This document shows positions 16,801 to 24,565 of a DNA stretch of 64,000 nucleotides, piece by piece. Each line of letters starts with the position of its first letter. Position 1 is the first letter of the stretch. This DNA comes from a virus. The notes under the pieces were generated by a model, which worked only from the letters and a program-made list of their open reading frames with translations, was not told where the DNA came from and made no database searches. The position numbers were made by a program, and so were the translations under genes. The stretch lies in the IMG/VR virus record IMGVR_UViG_3300047198_000026, positions 38,593 through 102,592 of that record; one strand, written 5' to 3'.

Positions 16801-18724
16801 TATGCAGACCAAGAAAGAGTACAAATTCCTAACTGATTCAGAAAAGACACTTCTTAATCAGAATATATTTAGGAAGGCAGGCTTCTGGACTTATGATATG
16901 ACTCCTAAGGATATTAAGCAGTTCTTTCCCAAAAAGGTTTTTATAGGCCATGAAATTGAGAGGAAGCCCGGGGTTAAGATGCCCCTGATCGATCCTGAGG
17001 AAGCCGTAAAACAATACTTGACCACAATGAGGTATAAGTCTGCTAATGACTGGTTTTTGAAGAATATCCATGATGTTTACGACAATATGCCTGAGAAGAG
17101 TGTGCCAGGTACGCCAGGATGGCAGGCTGACCAATATGTAAACTCTATGCTTTATGGTAGAGATATGTTTGAGTCTACTGCCAAGAGAATGCTGGAACCA
17201 GTAAATAGACTATTAGGAACCCACCTAGGAGATACAAATCTTATTCAGAAGTCGATATCTTTTACCCGAGGTAGAGTGGTGGCAGGTGTCTTAGGACCTC
17301 AGTCAGCTATGAACCACGTTATCAACTTAATGAATACTTGGGCTGAGTTTGGAACAGGCCCTGTGGTGAAAGCTCTTAAGATGAAGATTACTGGTGAATG
17401 GAAGAGTATTCCTGGTATGACTGAAGCGTGGGATCTTGGAAAGATTGGTGGAGGGTTCTTAGAGCAGGAAGGCTTAAGATTAGATCAGGTTAAAGTTCGT
17501 ATGCCCGATGGGTCAATTGTCAGTGGGAAAGATCTTGGATTAGGTAGGGGAAATGTAACCAGAGCCCTTGACACTATGACCAATTTGGCCCTAAGCCCAT
17601 TGCATGCCATTGTAAACTTCAATAGAGGAGTGGCCTTCTTGGCCTCTTTAGAATCTCAGGCTAAAGCAGGAGTACCTTTTAGAGAAGGGTTGCGTTATGG
17701 ATTGGCAGACAATGTAAGATTAACCCCTGATAGGGAAGTTCCATTTAATGTATACAGGGCCTGGATGGATGTTGGCAAAACTCAATTCCACTTTGGAAAG
17801 GATTTTCAGGCCCCTATCTATAATAACAACCTGGCCAGAATGAGCACGTTCTTCTGGACGTATCCAACCAGGATGGCCCAGTTCTTTTCAAGAGGAATTA
17901 GAGAGGCAGGTTTAATGGGAGACGAGGCCAAATTCTTTAGGTATGTAACCCAATTAGGAATGCAATTATCTTTACTACCATTAGCCATGGGGGCAGCTGG
18001 AATGACAGTAGGACACGTTCTAGGACCAGCTGGAATAGTTCCCTTCAAGCTTGTATCTTATCCCTGGGAAGTCTTAAAGAATGTGTACAATACAACTATG
18101 GGTAATGCTACAGATAAAAGGAAAGCCTGGGATGATCTAAAGGATGAGGCAATGATCTTTGCTATTCCTGGATATGCGGGATGGTTTAAGAGAGCCCAGA
18201 GAGCCATTGATTCGGCCACTGCAGGAGTAAAAGAAACCAAAGGTGGATTTGCAGTTGAGGAAACCAATGGTTGGAGGGAGTTTATGGGATTTCTTGGTCT
18301 TCCCTCAACAAGGGGAGCAAAGGCCTATGAATTGACAAAACAGATGAGAATCGATTCCGAAGAGTATCAAGTGCAGAAGTCTAAGTTTACTGAACAGGGA
18401 ATCCAAGCGATTAATGCAGGTAGTACTGAGAAATTTATGAAGGCTGTTAAGGATGGACAGGATGCGGGGATAGATATTAGCCCCAAGTCCATTATGCAGG
18501 CAAAGACTGACAGGATGAAGTACTCCTACCTAGAAAAGACTATTCAGAGATTGCCCAAGAAACTCCGTCCGATGTACATGGAAAAACTGAAGGCCTTGCA
18601 GGCAGAAGAGCCGGCCTTGGCCATTAGCCCGAGGGCCAAGATGATAGCTGGCAGTAGGCCATTATGGAGCCATGCTCCTATTGAAAATACGATGAATATT
18701 CTAGACCAAATGGGGAATGATTAA
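13844..18724 (+). CDS. Giant virion protein (candidate ejection/internal core protein, 1626 aa)
   Basis: The longest protein in the window. Residues about 85-200 are a Gly/Ala-rich hydrophobic tract (IGAAAGAAVDLPVYAGAS, GAGTGAGFGLMGKLGLG), plausible for membrane insertion during DNA ejection. Residues about 330-800 are charged and helical. The C-terminal third has a conserved-looking region (FWTYPTRMAQFFSRG) followed by a hydrophobic stretch. No lytic transglycosylase motif is seen, unlike T7 gp16, the protein in the same gene-order position. GGGGTTA precedes the ATG. Could also be a polyvalent protein of unknown enzymatic role. Confidence 0.7.
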   Translation: MLSINSFDQASVAEPSSRWGAQGPAIQAVEPGYAEYGWAKMRETLSKRLGTLDYYADKISSGLGISKPEVFERWSQSLKPEDMKLDTQSFVKKLIGAAAGAAVDLPVYAGASALGSLALGPIAGPAAAFGAIGAAEGAPEGGLKGALTQGALGAGTGAGFGLMGKLGLGRLGRSLGTGSLFAGGDIAGKAVTGQPQSFEDVAQSGILGLGMGAMGRGKPREVARPGEALPRPGPGIPDERAGTAPGMGLLPEEAPRGLGPRAGAPGTPNLLDILGRSQQEAPIDLQTAMGLRPGTADILGLTGQGQVPSVIPKGMKYDKGTIIKEAKLRNRATSDQVKDLVRFGVEEEDAKTLTTREAAQIIKSSRKSSIMKTAKGLDVFDKMAEEPKTEGRWEKPSAYGFDADTAIKEGMDKRVDGDTLWARSQWTKWQRLDNRFEAIKNKKRVSDRMEKADLVTKMSEIKHQLEGYAGFEKEAEGFSGETRLMKKEVTKLLSEVEKELRPQGPKILAPIRKAILDRGFTEEDVALAKRTARDKIIQNKGVTNLTHRISPEGKLEALSAEERGKITSVEAPKEPPAKVFERLPGESDKDAAARFEKEFGAEVVEKEPREPTVVSEEVPVPSTELDAEKVLLESVKRRAMYDKLPKRTKQQFDALLLQNAKKIEPTITKVGQAWELADKLSESKGRAFEGEVTEKTVAAEAGKARKEPKIVEPDEEQTKVGMARTAIERNVAERESIEYAQKPRQTRKESQDTIASRGRSAADPIEATTDLTPKTHTGEWLKRWTDWYYRTFRNEDPDQLRERFNIAYRTQLETRMPAMMAYPGGPGKLIPLSDFMGQMMNSQDPNLKMIGEMGARKHVMAKDNLVKDQETVVTMEAIKKRALGRMTQEEWTKKLWDLEKTFKTDDPDVGAWRDVVKAREEYYAELRGMKARGIYRLDYIIPHKIDMSEAYLRFRQSVLGAKEYEKLPKDVKEFASEQEIGLVKSIMQTKKEYKFLTDSEKTLLNQNIFRKAGFWTYDMTPKDIKQFFPKKVFIGHEIERKPGVKMPLIDPEEAVKQYLTTMRYKSANDWFLKNIHDVYDNMPEKSVPGTPGWQADQYVNSMLYGRDMFESTAKRMLEPVNRLLGTHLGDTNLIQKSISFTRGRVVAGVLGPQSAMNHVINLMNTWAEFGTGPVVKALKMKITGEWKSIPGMTEAWDLGKIGGGFLEQEGLRLDQVKVRMPDGSIVSGKDLGLGRGNVTRALDTMTNLALSPLHAIVNFNRGVAFLASLESQAKAGVPFREGLRYGLADNVRLTPDREVPFNVYRAWMDVGKTQFHFGKDFQAPIYNNNLARMSTFFWTYPTRMAQFFSRGIREAGLMGDEAKFFRYVTQLGMQLSLLPLAMGAAGMTVGHVLGPAGIVPFKLVSYPWEVLKNVYNTTMGNATDKRKAWDDLKDEAMIFAIPGYAGWFKRAQRAIDSATAGVKETKGGFAVEETNGWREFMGFLGLPSTRGAKAYELTKQMRIDSEEYQVQKSKFTEQGIQAINAGSTEKFMKAVKDGQDAGIDISPKSIMQAKTDRMKYSYLEKTIQRLPKKLRPMYMEKLKALQAEEPALAISPRAKMIAGSRPLWSHAPIENTMNILDQMGND

Positions 18725-18726
18725 TA

Positions 18727-20367
18727 GTGGCCTATAGTGGAAATACCCTTTCCGATTGGCTGAGTAAACCCACCGGACCAACGGCAGAGGAGTATATTGG
18801 TATGAATTTGAATCCGAATACCTTTACTCCCTTGTATCCAAGTTCTGGGGGCAATCTGAACTCACTTATACAGAATCCAGCTGGCCTTTCTCCATTGAAT
18901 CAGAATACCCAAACGACACAGGGGTATAATCCTCAACCAACCAGCATGTCTCAGAATACATTGACTCCCTCTAAAACTCCCACTCCTACTAGTCAATCTG
19001 GGGGAGGAACTGATTGGACATCTATTCTAGGAGCTCTTGGAGGGGTAGGTGGCCAAGCTCTTTTAAACACATATGGAGGAGATCTAAGAAATCTATTGGG
19101 GTTGAGTAACACTTTAGACATGAGCCAGTACTCAGGGGGTAATTTTGGTTCACCCCTTGCTGGTGGACAGTTGGGTAGTGTTGGAGGTATGGATGTTGGA
19201 AGTATAGCAGGCCTCCTAAAGGGGGTTCTAGGTGGTGTTTTGGGTGGCGGGGGTCCAGACGCCTTTCCAACAGGCCAATTGTTAAGTGCCATTCTACCAA
19301 GCCCCATGAGCCTCTTTAATATTGTTCCAACGGGCCAGGGAAGTCCAAGCGACGCACCTTCTTGGTTTAACTATACAATAGGTGCAATACCATTCATAGG
19401 TGATATTTTAGGTAATCTAATATTTGGAGGAGCAGAACCTGATCCATTGCCACAAGACGTACAATCAAGTTTAAGTATGGATGCTGTACGCCAGAGAATT
19501 CAAGAACAACTTGTGTCAAAGTATGGAAGCACAATACAATTTAGCCCTGAGGAGATCTCTCAATACTATCTTACCCCAGAAGGGGGAGGAAGAAATGCAG
19601 GATGGACATGGGCAGATGTTGCTAATCCACTTTTGACTTCTCCTGCTGGTGCTATTAGTAATTGGGATATGAGAAAATTACCTGCGACATATACTCAAGC
19701 CCAAATGGATCTTGCTTCATATAGTCCACCGTTTTATGACTCAGAATATGGATGGGGGACTGCTGGAGGAAAAGGTTGGCTTCCGGAAATACAGAATATG
19801 ATAGATCAAAAATTGGCAGAAGCTGGTGGAATCCCTAAATATCTTGACCAAGTAACAGGTAAAGAAGATTATAATGCAGCTATCCAAGCGGAGGCGGCTA
19901 AATATGGAGTAGATTTAACTAAACCCCTTACATCCCCAACCATGTCCTATGCTCCAGATCCCTTTTCTGGATCTTCTATGGAGGTACCTGGAGAAGTGTA
20001 TACCCCAGAAGTACAAAAACTATTGGATGCTGTCTTTGGACAATATTCTAATTACTATAAACCTCCTGGAGCTCTCCCATATGAGACCTCTAGGGATGAT
20101 GCCACGGGGTGGGATTGGGTTGGAGATATTGTAGGAGGTCCATCCTATCAAGATCCTAATGTACCATGGTGGCAGAATCCTCCTATAACTCCATTTATGA
20201 CAATGACAGGGCAAGATTATAAACTGGATCCCACAGAGCTAAATGCTACATCGGTTGGAGGATACTGGTCATTTATGACTCCGCAAGAGAAGGCTTGGTA
20301 TGTCAATCAATACCTGCCTATAATGCAGGCCAAAGCTCTAGGACCAGATTATGGAAACGCACAATAA
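18727..20367 (+). CDS. Virion protein, Gly/Pro/Tyr-rich
   Basis: A 546-residue protein with a GTG start three bases after the preceding stop. The N-terminal 110 residues are Thr/Pro/Ser-rich and disordered-looking. A Gly-rich hydrophobic region (about 100-180: LGGVGGQALL, SIAGLLKGVLGGVLGGGG) resembles those in the two preceding virion proteins. The C-terminal half is Trp/Tyr/Pro-rich. It continues the structural series; possibly a fourth internal or capsid-associated protein. No family recognised. Confidence 0.65.
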   Translation: MAYSGNTLSDWLSKPTGPTAEEYIGMNLNPNTFTPLYPSSGGNLNSLIQNPAGLSPLNQNTQTTQGYNPQPTSMSQNTLTPSKTPTPTSQSGGGTDWTSILGALGGVGGQALLNTYGGDLRNLLGLSNTLDMSQYSGGNFGSPLAGGQLGSVGGMDVGSIAGLLKGVLGGVLGGGGPDAFPTGQLLSAILPSPMSLFNIVPTGQGSPSDAPSWFNYTIGAIPFIGDILGNLIFGGAEPDPLPQDVQSSLSMDAVRQRIQEQLVSKYGSTIQFSPEEISQYYLTPEGGGRNAGWTWADVANPLLTSPAGAISNWDMRKLPATYTQAQMDLASYSPPFYDSEYGWGTAGGKGWLPEIQNMIDQKLAEAGGIPKYLDQVTGKEDYNAAIQAEAAKYGVDLTKPLTSPTMSYAPDPFSGSSMEVPGEVYTPEVQKLLDAVFGQYSNYYKPPGALPYETSRDDATGWDWVGDIVGGPSYQDPNVPWWQNPPITPFMTMTGQDYKLDPTELNATSVGGYWSFMTPQEKAWYVNQYLPIMQAKALGPDYGNAQ

Positions 20368-20378
20368 GGAGAAAGAAC

Positions 20379-20687
20379 ATGCCAACTTGGCTATGGATTA
20401 TAATTGTTAATGGGGTTATCTTGGCCTTAATTGGCTATATCTGGAATAATATGGAGGGCAGAGTGAAGACTATGGAACGAGATGAGAAGGCGTATACAGA
20501 CAAACTAATTGACCATCCCCTTCTAACCGCAGATATACATGAGAAAATCTGTGATAAAAGAACAGAGGCTATCAAAATGATTGTGGAAGACTCAGAAAAG
20601 AGGACGGGTCTCTTAATAGAGAATGCTATTCTTAGAGCCTTTAAGAATGGGAAGAATGGAAAGAAAAGTAGGAAAGTGAAAAGGTGA
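20379..20687 (+). CDS. Small membrane-anchored coiled-coil protein
   Basis: A 102-residue protein whose first 25 residues form one membrane segment (WLWIIIVNGVILALIGYIW), followed by a charged helix and a very basic C-terminus (NGKNGKKSRKVKR). AAGGAG precedes the chosen ATG; longer in-frame starts overlap the previous gene. The topology resembles phage accessory proteins adjacent to tail and lysis genes. A similar GKNGxKK ending is found in the holin-like gene at 40880. Confidence 0.75.
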   Translation: MPTWLWIIIVNGVILALIGYIWNNMEGRVKTMERDEKAYTDKLIDHPLLTADIHEKICDKRTEAIKMIVEDSEKRTGLLIENAILRAFKNGKNGKKSRKVKR

Positions 20688-20798
20688 CAGCTGGTAGGAA
20701 AACGAGGAGTTTAAAAAAGCCGGGATTAAAGTACCCCAGGTCGAGAAATTCACGAATTTTCAAACTGTAGCCGAGTAAATAAAGGAGGGCACCCCCAT

Positions 20799-21008
20799 AT
20801 GACCGATATGAAACTTACCGAAGAGGAGACAAAGATAACTCAAAAAGCCTTTGGAGTTTCCTTGGCCAATGAACGATTCAATAGATATGAACTCTATAGG
20901 GGGAAAGAAAACTTTAATGAGGCCGGATCCAAGAAGCGATTTGATATATTGAAAACGGTTATCAAAGACCTAAAAAACTACTGTGTAAACTGTGGGAGTG
21001 ACAATTGA
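20799..21008 (+). CDS. Small hypothetical protein
   Basis: A 69-residue charged helical protein with a C-terminal CVNC motif. The strong AAAGGAGGG about nine bases before the ATG supports the gene. An internal ATG three codons in is an alternative start. The 110 bases upstream hold only a weak inverted repeat (AAATTC/GAATTT) and no gene. No family recognised. Confidence 0.65.
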   Translation: MTDMKLTEEETKITQKAFGVSLANERFNRYELYRGKENFNEAGSKKRFDILKTVIKDLKNYCVNCGSDN

Positions 21009-21033
21009 TCACGATTTTAAGGAGGAGGAAGAA

Positions 21034-21213
21034 ATGAGCGTATTAGAAGAGAAGATTAAGAGGATGAATGCCCTAGTGGAGTCTGATGCCAAAAAGATAT
21101 TGGCAGAATTGCAATCACCTGATGTTGAGACAGCACCAGATCACGAGGCCACAGATCGCGAGGGAAGCAAAGAGGCCCTCTTGAATACTGCCCACGGGGC
21201 AGGGGAAAGATAA
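21034..21213 (+). CDS. Small acidic hypothetical protein
   Basis: A 59-residue protein (MSVLEEKIKRMNALV...) with an N-terminal amphipathic helix and an acidic tail. AAGGAGGAGG lies directly upstream of this ATG, so it is preferred over the in-frame ATG 42 bases earlier. No family recognised. Confidence 0.65.
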   Translation: MSVLEEKIKRMNALVESDAKKILAELQSPDVETAPDHEATDREGSKEALLNTAHGAGER

Positions 21214-21244
21214 ACAAAAAACTGTTGGTTAAGGAGGTAGAAAT

Positions 21245-21601
21245 TTGATATGCCCTAACCTACACCGCCAAAGATGCGCGATTGAGTTTTTGACTGCTTT
21301 AAATTTAGACAATTTTGACTATGCCAAAGAGGTTTTGGAAAACTTTCTATATGACCTTTCGGGGTCATTGGGAATGACAATTTTTATGGGACCCTTCGTA
21401 GGAAATGATGAAGATGAGGCTACAGGAGAAACAGGACCCTCGGCTTTTATCGGATGGACTACCAGCGGGTGCCAAGTACATGTTTGGCCTAGGTCAAAGT
21501 TCATTTCGATTGACGTTTATTCCTGCAAACCTTACTCTGTATCTACAATCCTAGACTCTATAGACCAATGGCTTCAACCAACCCAACTGGAGGTCCTCTA
21601 A
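21245..21601 (+). CDS. SpeD-like pyruvoyl-dependent decarboxylase homologue
   Basis: A 118-residue protein matching the bacterial S-adenosylmethionine decarboxylase proenzyme. Ser74, His79 and Cys94 have exactly the spacing (5 and 15) of the pyruvoyl-forming Ser, processing His and proton-donor Cys of the class 1B enzyme (Ser63/His68/Cys83 in Thermotoga). VHVWP and IDVYSC match HTWPE and DVFTC. The usual ESH triad reads TSG, so the residues flanking the cleavage Ser differ; SpeD relatives with changed substrates (ornithine, arginine) are known. The start is TTG, set by AGGAGG seven bases upstream; the nearby ATG is out of frame and meets a stop at once. Its role in a phage may be polyamine supply or AdoMet diversion (inference). 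Confidence 0.75.
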   Translation: MICPNLHRQRCAIEFLTALNLDNFDYAKEVLENFLYDLSGSLGMTIFMGPFVGNDEDEATGETGPSAFIGWTTSGCQVHVWPRSKFISIDVYSCKPYSVSTILDSIDQWLQPTQLEVL

Positions 21602-22002
21602 TGAAAAAGTTATTCTCAATTCTATTGGCGATTTTCATCCTAGCCTTGGCTCCTTTGGCCATGGCTGCTCCCTCAAAGTCTTTTACACAAGCCAAGGAGA
21701 TAGCCCTAAAAGGACAAAAAGACATCCAAGGAGACTTTTCAGTTACCACTAAGGTAACCAAGGATGGCAAAATGTATACCTTTTATATCGCCTATTTACC
21801 AATTGATAAGTTGATTGGGGGCATGGTTTCTAGTGGAAATAGGAAGTTGGCCGTGGTTTACAACGAAGAGGCGGACAAATACTTTGCGGCTTTATTTGAG
21901 AATATGGAAATTATGGATCAGCAGGAATTAACAGCTGACCAAGCAGATAAATTTATGGAGGAAATTCTGAAGAATATTCAGAAAAGCGGGATACCTGTAT
22001 GA
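21601..22002 (+). CDS. Secreted protein with signal peptide
   Basis: A 133-residue protein whose first 21 residues are a textbook signal peptide (MKKL, hydrophobic core, APLAMA cleavage site). The mature start, APSKSFTQAKEIALKG, resembles that of the next gene, so the two may be paralogues. The ATG overlaps the stop of the SpeD-like gene (TAATG). It is predicted to be exported to the host envelope; a role in superinfection exclusion or lysis control is possible but unsupported. Confidence 0.75.
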   Translation: MKKLFSILLAIFILALAPLAMAAPSKSFTQAKEIALKGQKDIQGDFSVTTKVTKDGKMYTFYIAYLPIDKLIGGMVSSGNRKLAVVYNEEADKYFAALFENMEIMDQQELTADQADKFMEEILKNIQKSGIPV

Positions 22003-22538
22003 AAAAACTTTATATGCTACTGACCCTAATTATGGCCTTTTTCCTCCTGACCCCTATAGCAATTGCCCAAGGGCCAATTAAGTCATTTGACCAGGCTAAG
22101 GATTCGTGTATAAGGGAAGGGGTAGAGGCTGTTGAAGTAATTCAAACCCGGGATCCTGGTGGAAACATAGTTACACTGTCATTTCCCTATAAGGTTATTA
22201 AGAAAGCTGGAATAGGAGTATGGGGATTTTGGACCTTTTACACCTTAAAATACTATCCCTCAGTAGATTCAGTTGTAATCCTAATTTATAAACCTGAGTT
22301 TGGGTCTGTTATCATTCTTCGACGGGATTACGGTTTATACTGGGGTATTTTAGAACAGGAGCATGGCTTGATTGTTTGGGAGTTATATGACCTCTCTAAA
22401 GAAGCTTCTGATGGAATGGTTTGTGTGCTTCTAAAACCCATGGATAGGCTTGTAAACAATCCAAATTGGGAGTTTACTCCCACAGAAGAAATGAGACCAG
22501 ATCTTTGTTGGAAAGTAGAAGGAAAAATAAAAAAATAA
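21999..22538 (+). CDS. Secreted protein with signal peptide, paired with previous gene
   Basis: A 179-residue protein with a 23-residue signal peptide (core LLTLIMAFFLL, cleavage after AIA) and a mature start GPIKSFDQAKDSC similar to its neighbour. The rest is strand-rich (VVILIYKPEFGSVIILRRD). ATGA overlap with the previous gene. Unknown function; expected periplasmic or envelope protein. Confidence 0.75.
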   Translation: MKKLYMLLTLIMAFFLLTPIAIAQGPIKSFDQAKDSCIREGVEAVEVIQTRDPGGNIVTLSFPYKVIKKAGIGVWGFWTFYTLKYYPSVDSVVILIYKPEFGSVIILRRDYGLYWGILEQEHGLIVWELYDLSKEASDGMVCVLLKPMDRLVNNPNWEFTPTEEMRPDLCWKVEGKIKK

Positions 22539-22552
22539 GGGGGTGAAATAAT

Positions 22553-23959
22553 ATGACTAGAAGAATCGTAGAAAGATTAATTGTTGGTGATACTGAACCG
22601 GCAAGTGGACAGTTACATGTAAGTCCAACTACTCCTGATAGCAGAGGATTGGTTTTAACGGGAACCCGAAAGGGAACTCAGACAGCCAACGTATTTGAGT
22701 GGTATGATACGTCGGATGCTTTAAAGGGCTATGTGAACGCAGCAGGTATGTTATCGGCTGCAGTCTTTGAAGTGTCAATTTTGACGTCGGCTGCCACACT
22801 ATCAGCTACCTCTGTATATGCTGGAGACATGAATACGTCAACCTTTTCAGGGGGTACTTGTAGAACTACAAACTTGTCAGCTACAACCCTGTCAGCAGGT
22901 AGTATCTATGCAGGCGCCATGAATACGTCAACCTTGTCAGCTACAACGGCATCAGCTACAACCCAATATGCTACTACTATGTCAGCTAATTCGCTGTATG
23001 TAGGAACATGGTGGAACGTAGTGACCTTGTCAGCTACAACCCTGTCAGCAACTAATGCCTATGCAGGTGCAATGTATACGTCAACCTTCTCAGGTACAAG
23101 TGTGTCTGGGGATAGGATGTTTAGTCCTAGCATGTCAGGTGGATCTATATATGCAGGTGCAATGTATACAGGAACCCTGTCAGGTGTTAGCGTGTCAGCT
23201 ACAACCCTGTCAGCAGGAAACGCTTATGCAGGATCCATGTCTACATCAGTCTTGTCAGCTACCACAGGGTCAGCAGACTCTATGTATGTTGGCGAACTGT
23301 ACACTAAAAACTTGTCAGCATCAGGTATCATCAAAGCAGCATCCTTGTCTGCTACCAGTATGACAGCTACAACCATATCAGCTACCAATTTGACGACAAC
23401 TGGGTTGTCAGCTATCGGTACATTCTATACGGCCACAATGTCGGCTGTAGGAGTGTCAGCTGGCAGTATGACAGCTAGTACTATCCAAGTGGCAAACTTG
23501 GTGGGTACAGTCAAGTTGTCTGCAACAGCTATAGATGTTGCCAAGGCAGGCGGAAGAACGGAAGTCTCTATCGATACTATCGGCACAACGGATGCCACTA
23601 AAACTACACTTGGAAGTTGGGCCTTCGCTGCTGGTGAAACGCAAGTGTTTGATAGTATGGTCTTAGCTAGATGTACTGTAGGAGATGTAGGTTCTGCAGG
23701 TGCTTGGAACTTCAAAGCAGCCTTTACAACTGATGCAGTTACCTTAAGTGCCGTCTTACTAACCGGAAACACGTTTAGTGGAGGCGCAGTCGGAGTAGAA
23801 GCAATTGGGTCTACTGTTTTAACCTGGAGTCCCAGTCTAGGAGTAAAAGCTCCTCCTGGAGCAGGTGCAGGAAACACAGTTCTACTTACCGTAATAGGCT
23901 CTGCAGGAGATACAATTTCCTGGACAGCCCACACGACCAGATTTGTATTAGCAACATAA
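22553..23959 (+). CDS. Repeat-rich fibre-like virion protein
   Basis: A 468-residue protein. The N-terminal 75 residues (IVGDTEPASGQLHV) resemble fibre trailing domains. Residues about 75-325 are an Ala/Ser/Thr-rich periodic region built on LSATTLSA and YAGAMxTSTLSA phrases, as expected of a beta-helical or triple-stranded fibre shaft. The C-terminal 130 residues form a likely globular beta domain (TISWTAHTTRFVLAT). AAGGGGGTG precedes the ATG. It is followed by a strong terminator-like hairpin. Confidence 0.75.
   Translation: MTRRIVERLIVGDTEPASGQLHVSPTTPDSRGLVLTGTRKGTQTANVFEWYDTSDALKGYVNAAGMLSAAVFEVSILTSAATLSATSVYAGDMNTSTFSGGTCRTTNLSATTLSAGSIYAGAMNTSTLSATTASATTQYATTMSANSLYVGTWWNVVTLSATTLSATNAYAGAMYTSTFSGTSVSGDRMFSPSMSGGSIYAGAMYTGTLSGVSVSATTLSAGNAYAGSMSTSVLSATTGSADSMYVGELYTKNLSASGIIKAASLSATSMTATTISATNLTTTGLSAIGTFYTATMSAVGVSAGSMTASTIQVANLVGTVKLSATAIDVAKAGGRTEVSIDTIGTTDATKTTLGSWAFAAGETQVFDSMVLARCTVGDVGSAGAWNFKAAFTTDAVTLSAVLLTGNTFSGGAVGVEAIGSTVLTWSPSLGVKAPPGAGAGNTVLLTVIGSAGDTISWTAHTTRFVLAT
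22783..23520 (+). repeat. Degenerate coding repeats (LSATT / YAGAM shaft repeats)
   Basis: TTGTCAGCTACAACC-like DNA phrases and TATGCAGG-TGCAATG phrases recur with roughly 11-14-residue protein periodicity inside the fibre gene. The units are imperfect and interleaved, which points to a structural shaft rather than to an assembly artefact. Confidence 0.8.
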
Positions 23960-23990
23960 GATAGCCAGATGACCTCTGGCTATCTTACTC
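23960..23990 (+). terminator. Terminator-like hairpin after fibre gene
   Basis: GATAGCCAGA and TCTGGCTATC form a perfect 10-bp stem with a 5-base loop, beginning within the stop region of the fibre gene and followed by TTACTCTC. The T-tract is poor, so it could also be an RNA-processing or stabilising hairpin. A second small palindrome (CACTTAT-TG-ATAAGTG, 24012-24027) sits between it and the next ribosome binding site. Confidence 0.65.
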
Positions 23991-24050
23991 TCATATGAGA
24001 CAAAATACCTACACTTATTGATAAGTGCAGGACTATGGAGGTGATGAATT

Positions 24051-24437
24051 ATGGGAACCGGAACGTATACATCAATGGGAAGTGGTGGTGGCATTCGCCC
24101 CATGAGGATGATAGGAGGCTACGATCTTAAGATCGCAATAGGTAGTTTTACCTTTTCAAGCACCTATGCCTCAGGGGGAGAATCACTACCAGCAACCAGC
24201 ATGGGATTACAGAAGGTGATGTCCTGTGTCTTCTCTCCCTCTCTTTCAGCTGTTCATGCGTTGAACGCAAACAAGGCCCTTTTCGCTTGTTATGACTACA
24301 CAAATGAAAAGGTTATAGCCTTAGGAGCGTCAGCACAGGCAGCAGCCGATGGGTCGGGAGCTGGTGGAATGTCCGAAGTGGCCGTTCCAACAGACCTTTC
24401 AGGCTTTACCGTTAGGTTCATAGCCATCGGTTATTAA
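24051..24437 (+). CDS. Small phage structural protein
   Basis: A 128-residue protein with GGYDLKIAIGSFTFSSTYASGG and a following GLQKVMSCVFSPS segment. This resembles a widespread small phage protein pattern (I-G-x-x-T-F-x-x-S-Y-x-T-G-G-E ... G-L) found among head and tail genes. AGGAGGTGATG lies upstream of the ATG. Ends with FTVRFIAIGY, a typical final strand. Exact virion location unknown. Confidence 0.7.
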   Translation: MGTGTYTSMGSGGGIRPMRMIGGYDLKIAIGSFTFSSTYASGGESLPATSMGLQKVMSCVFSPSLSAVHALNANKALFACYDYTNEKVIALGASAQAAADGSGAGGMSEVAVPTDLSGFTVRFIAIGY

Positions 24438-24516
24438 CCCGCCGTCAGCCTAGAACATTTTAGGCACATCTTGGCATTAATCTACAACAAGTGCCAAAAC
24501 CCACAAAAACACAGAC

Positions 24517-24544
24517 GCCACCTTGGGCGCCAGTCCGAGGTGGC
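24517..24544 (+). promoter_or_regulatory. Hairpin in the gap before the glycan operon
   Basis: GCCACCT and AGGTGGC form a 7-bp stem around a 14-base loop that contains GGGCGCC. A weaker TTGGCA/TGCCAA pairing lies just upstream. The 128-base gap it occupies is the longest untranslated stretch in this part of the plus strand and separates virion from glycan genes. It could be a terminator without T-tract or a 5' leader element. I see no convincing sigma-70 promoter. Confidence 0.4.
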
Positions 24545-24565
24545 AAATGTGTATAGGAGTGTGGT

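Noticed and set aside
23425-23934. Minus-strand frame (169 aa) over the fibre gene.
   Set aside because: Its Val/Ala/Pro composition reflects the repeat on the other strand; no ribosome binding site.
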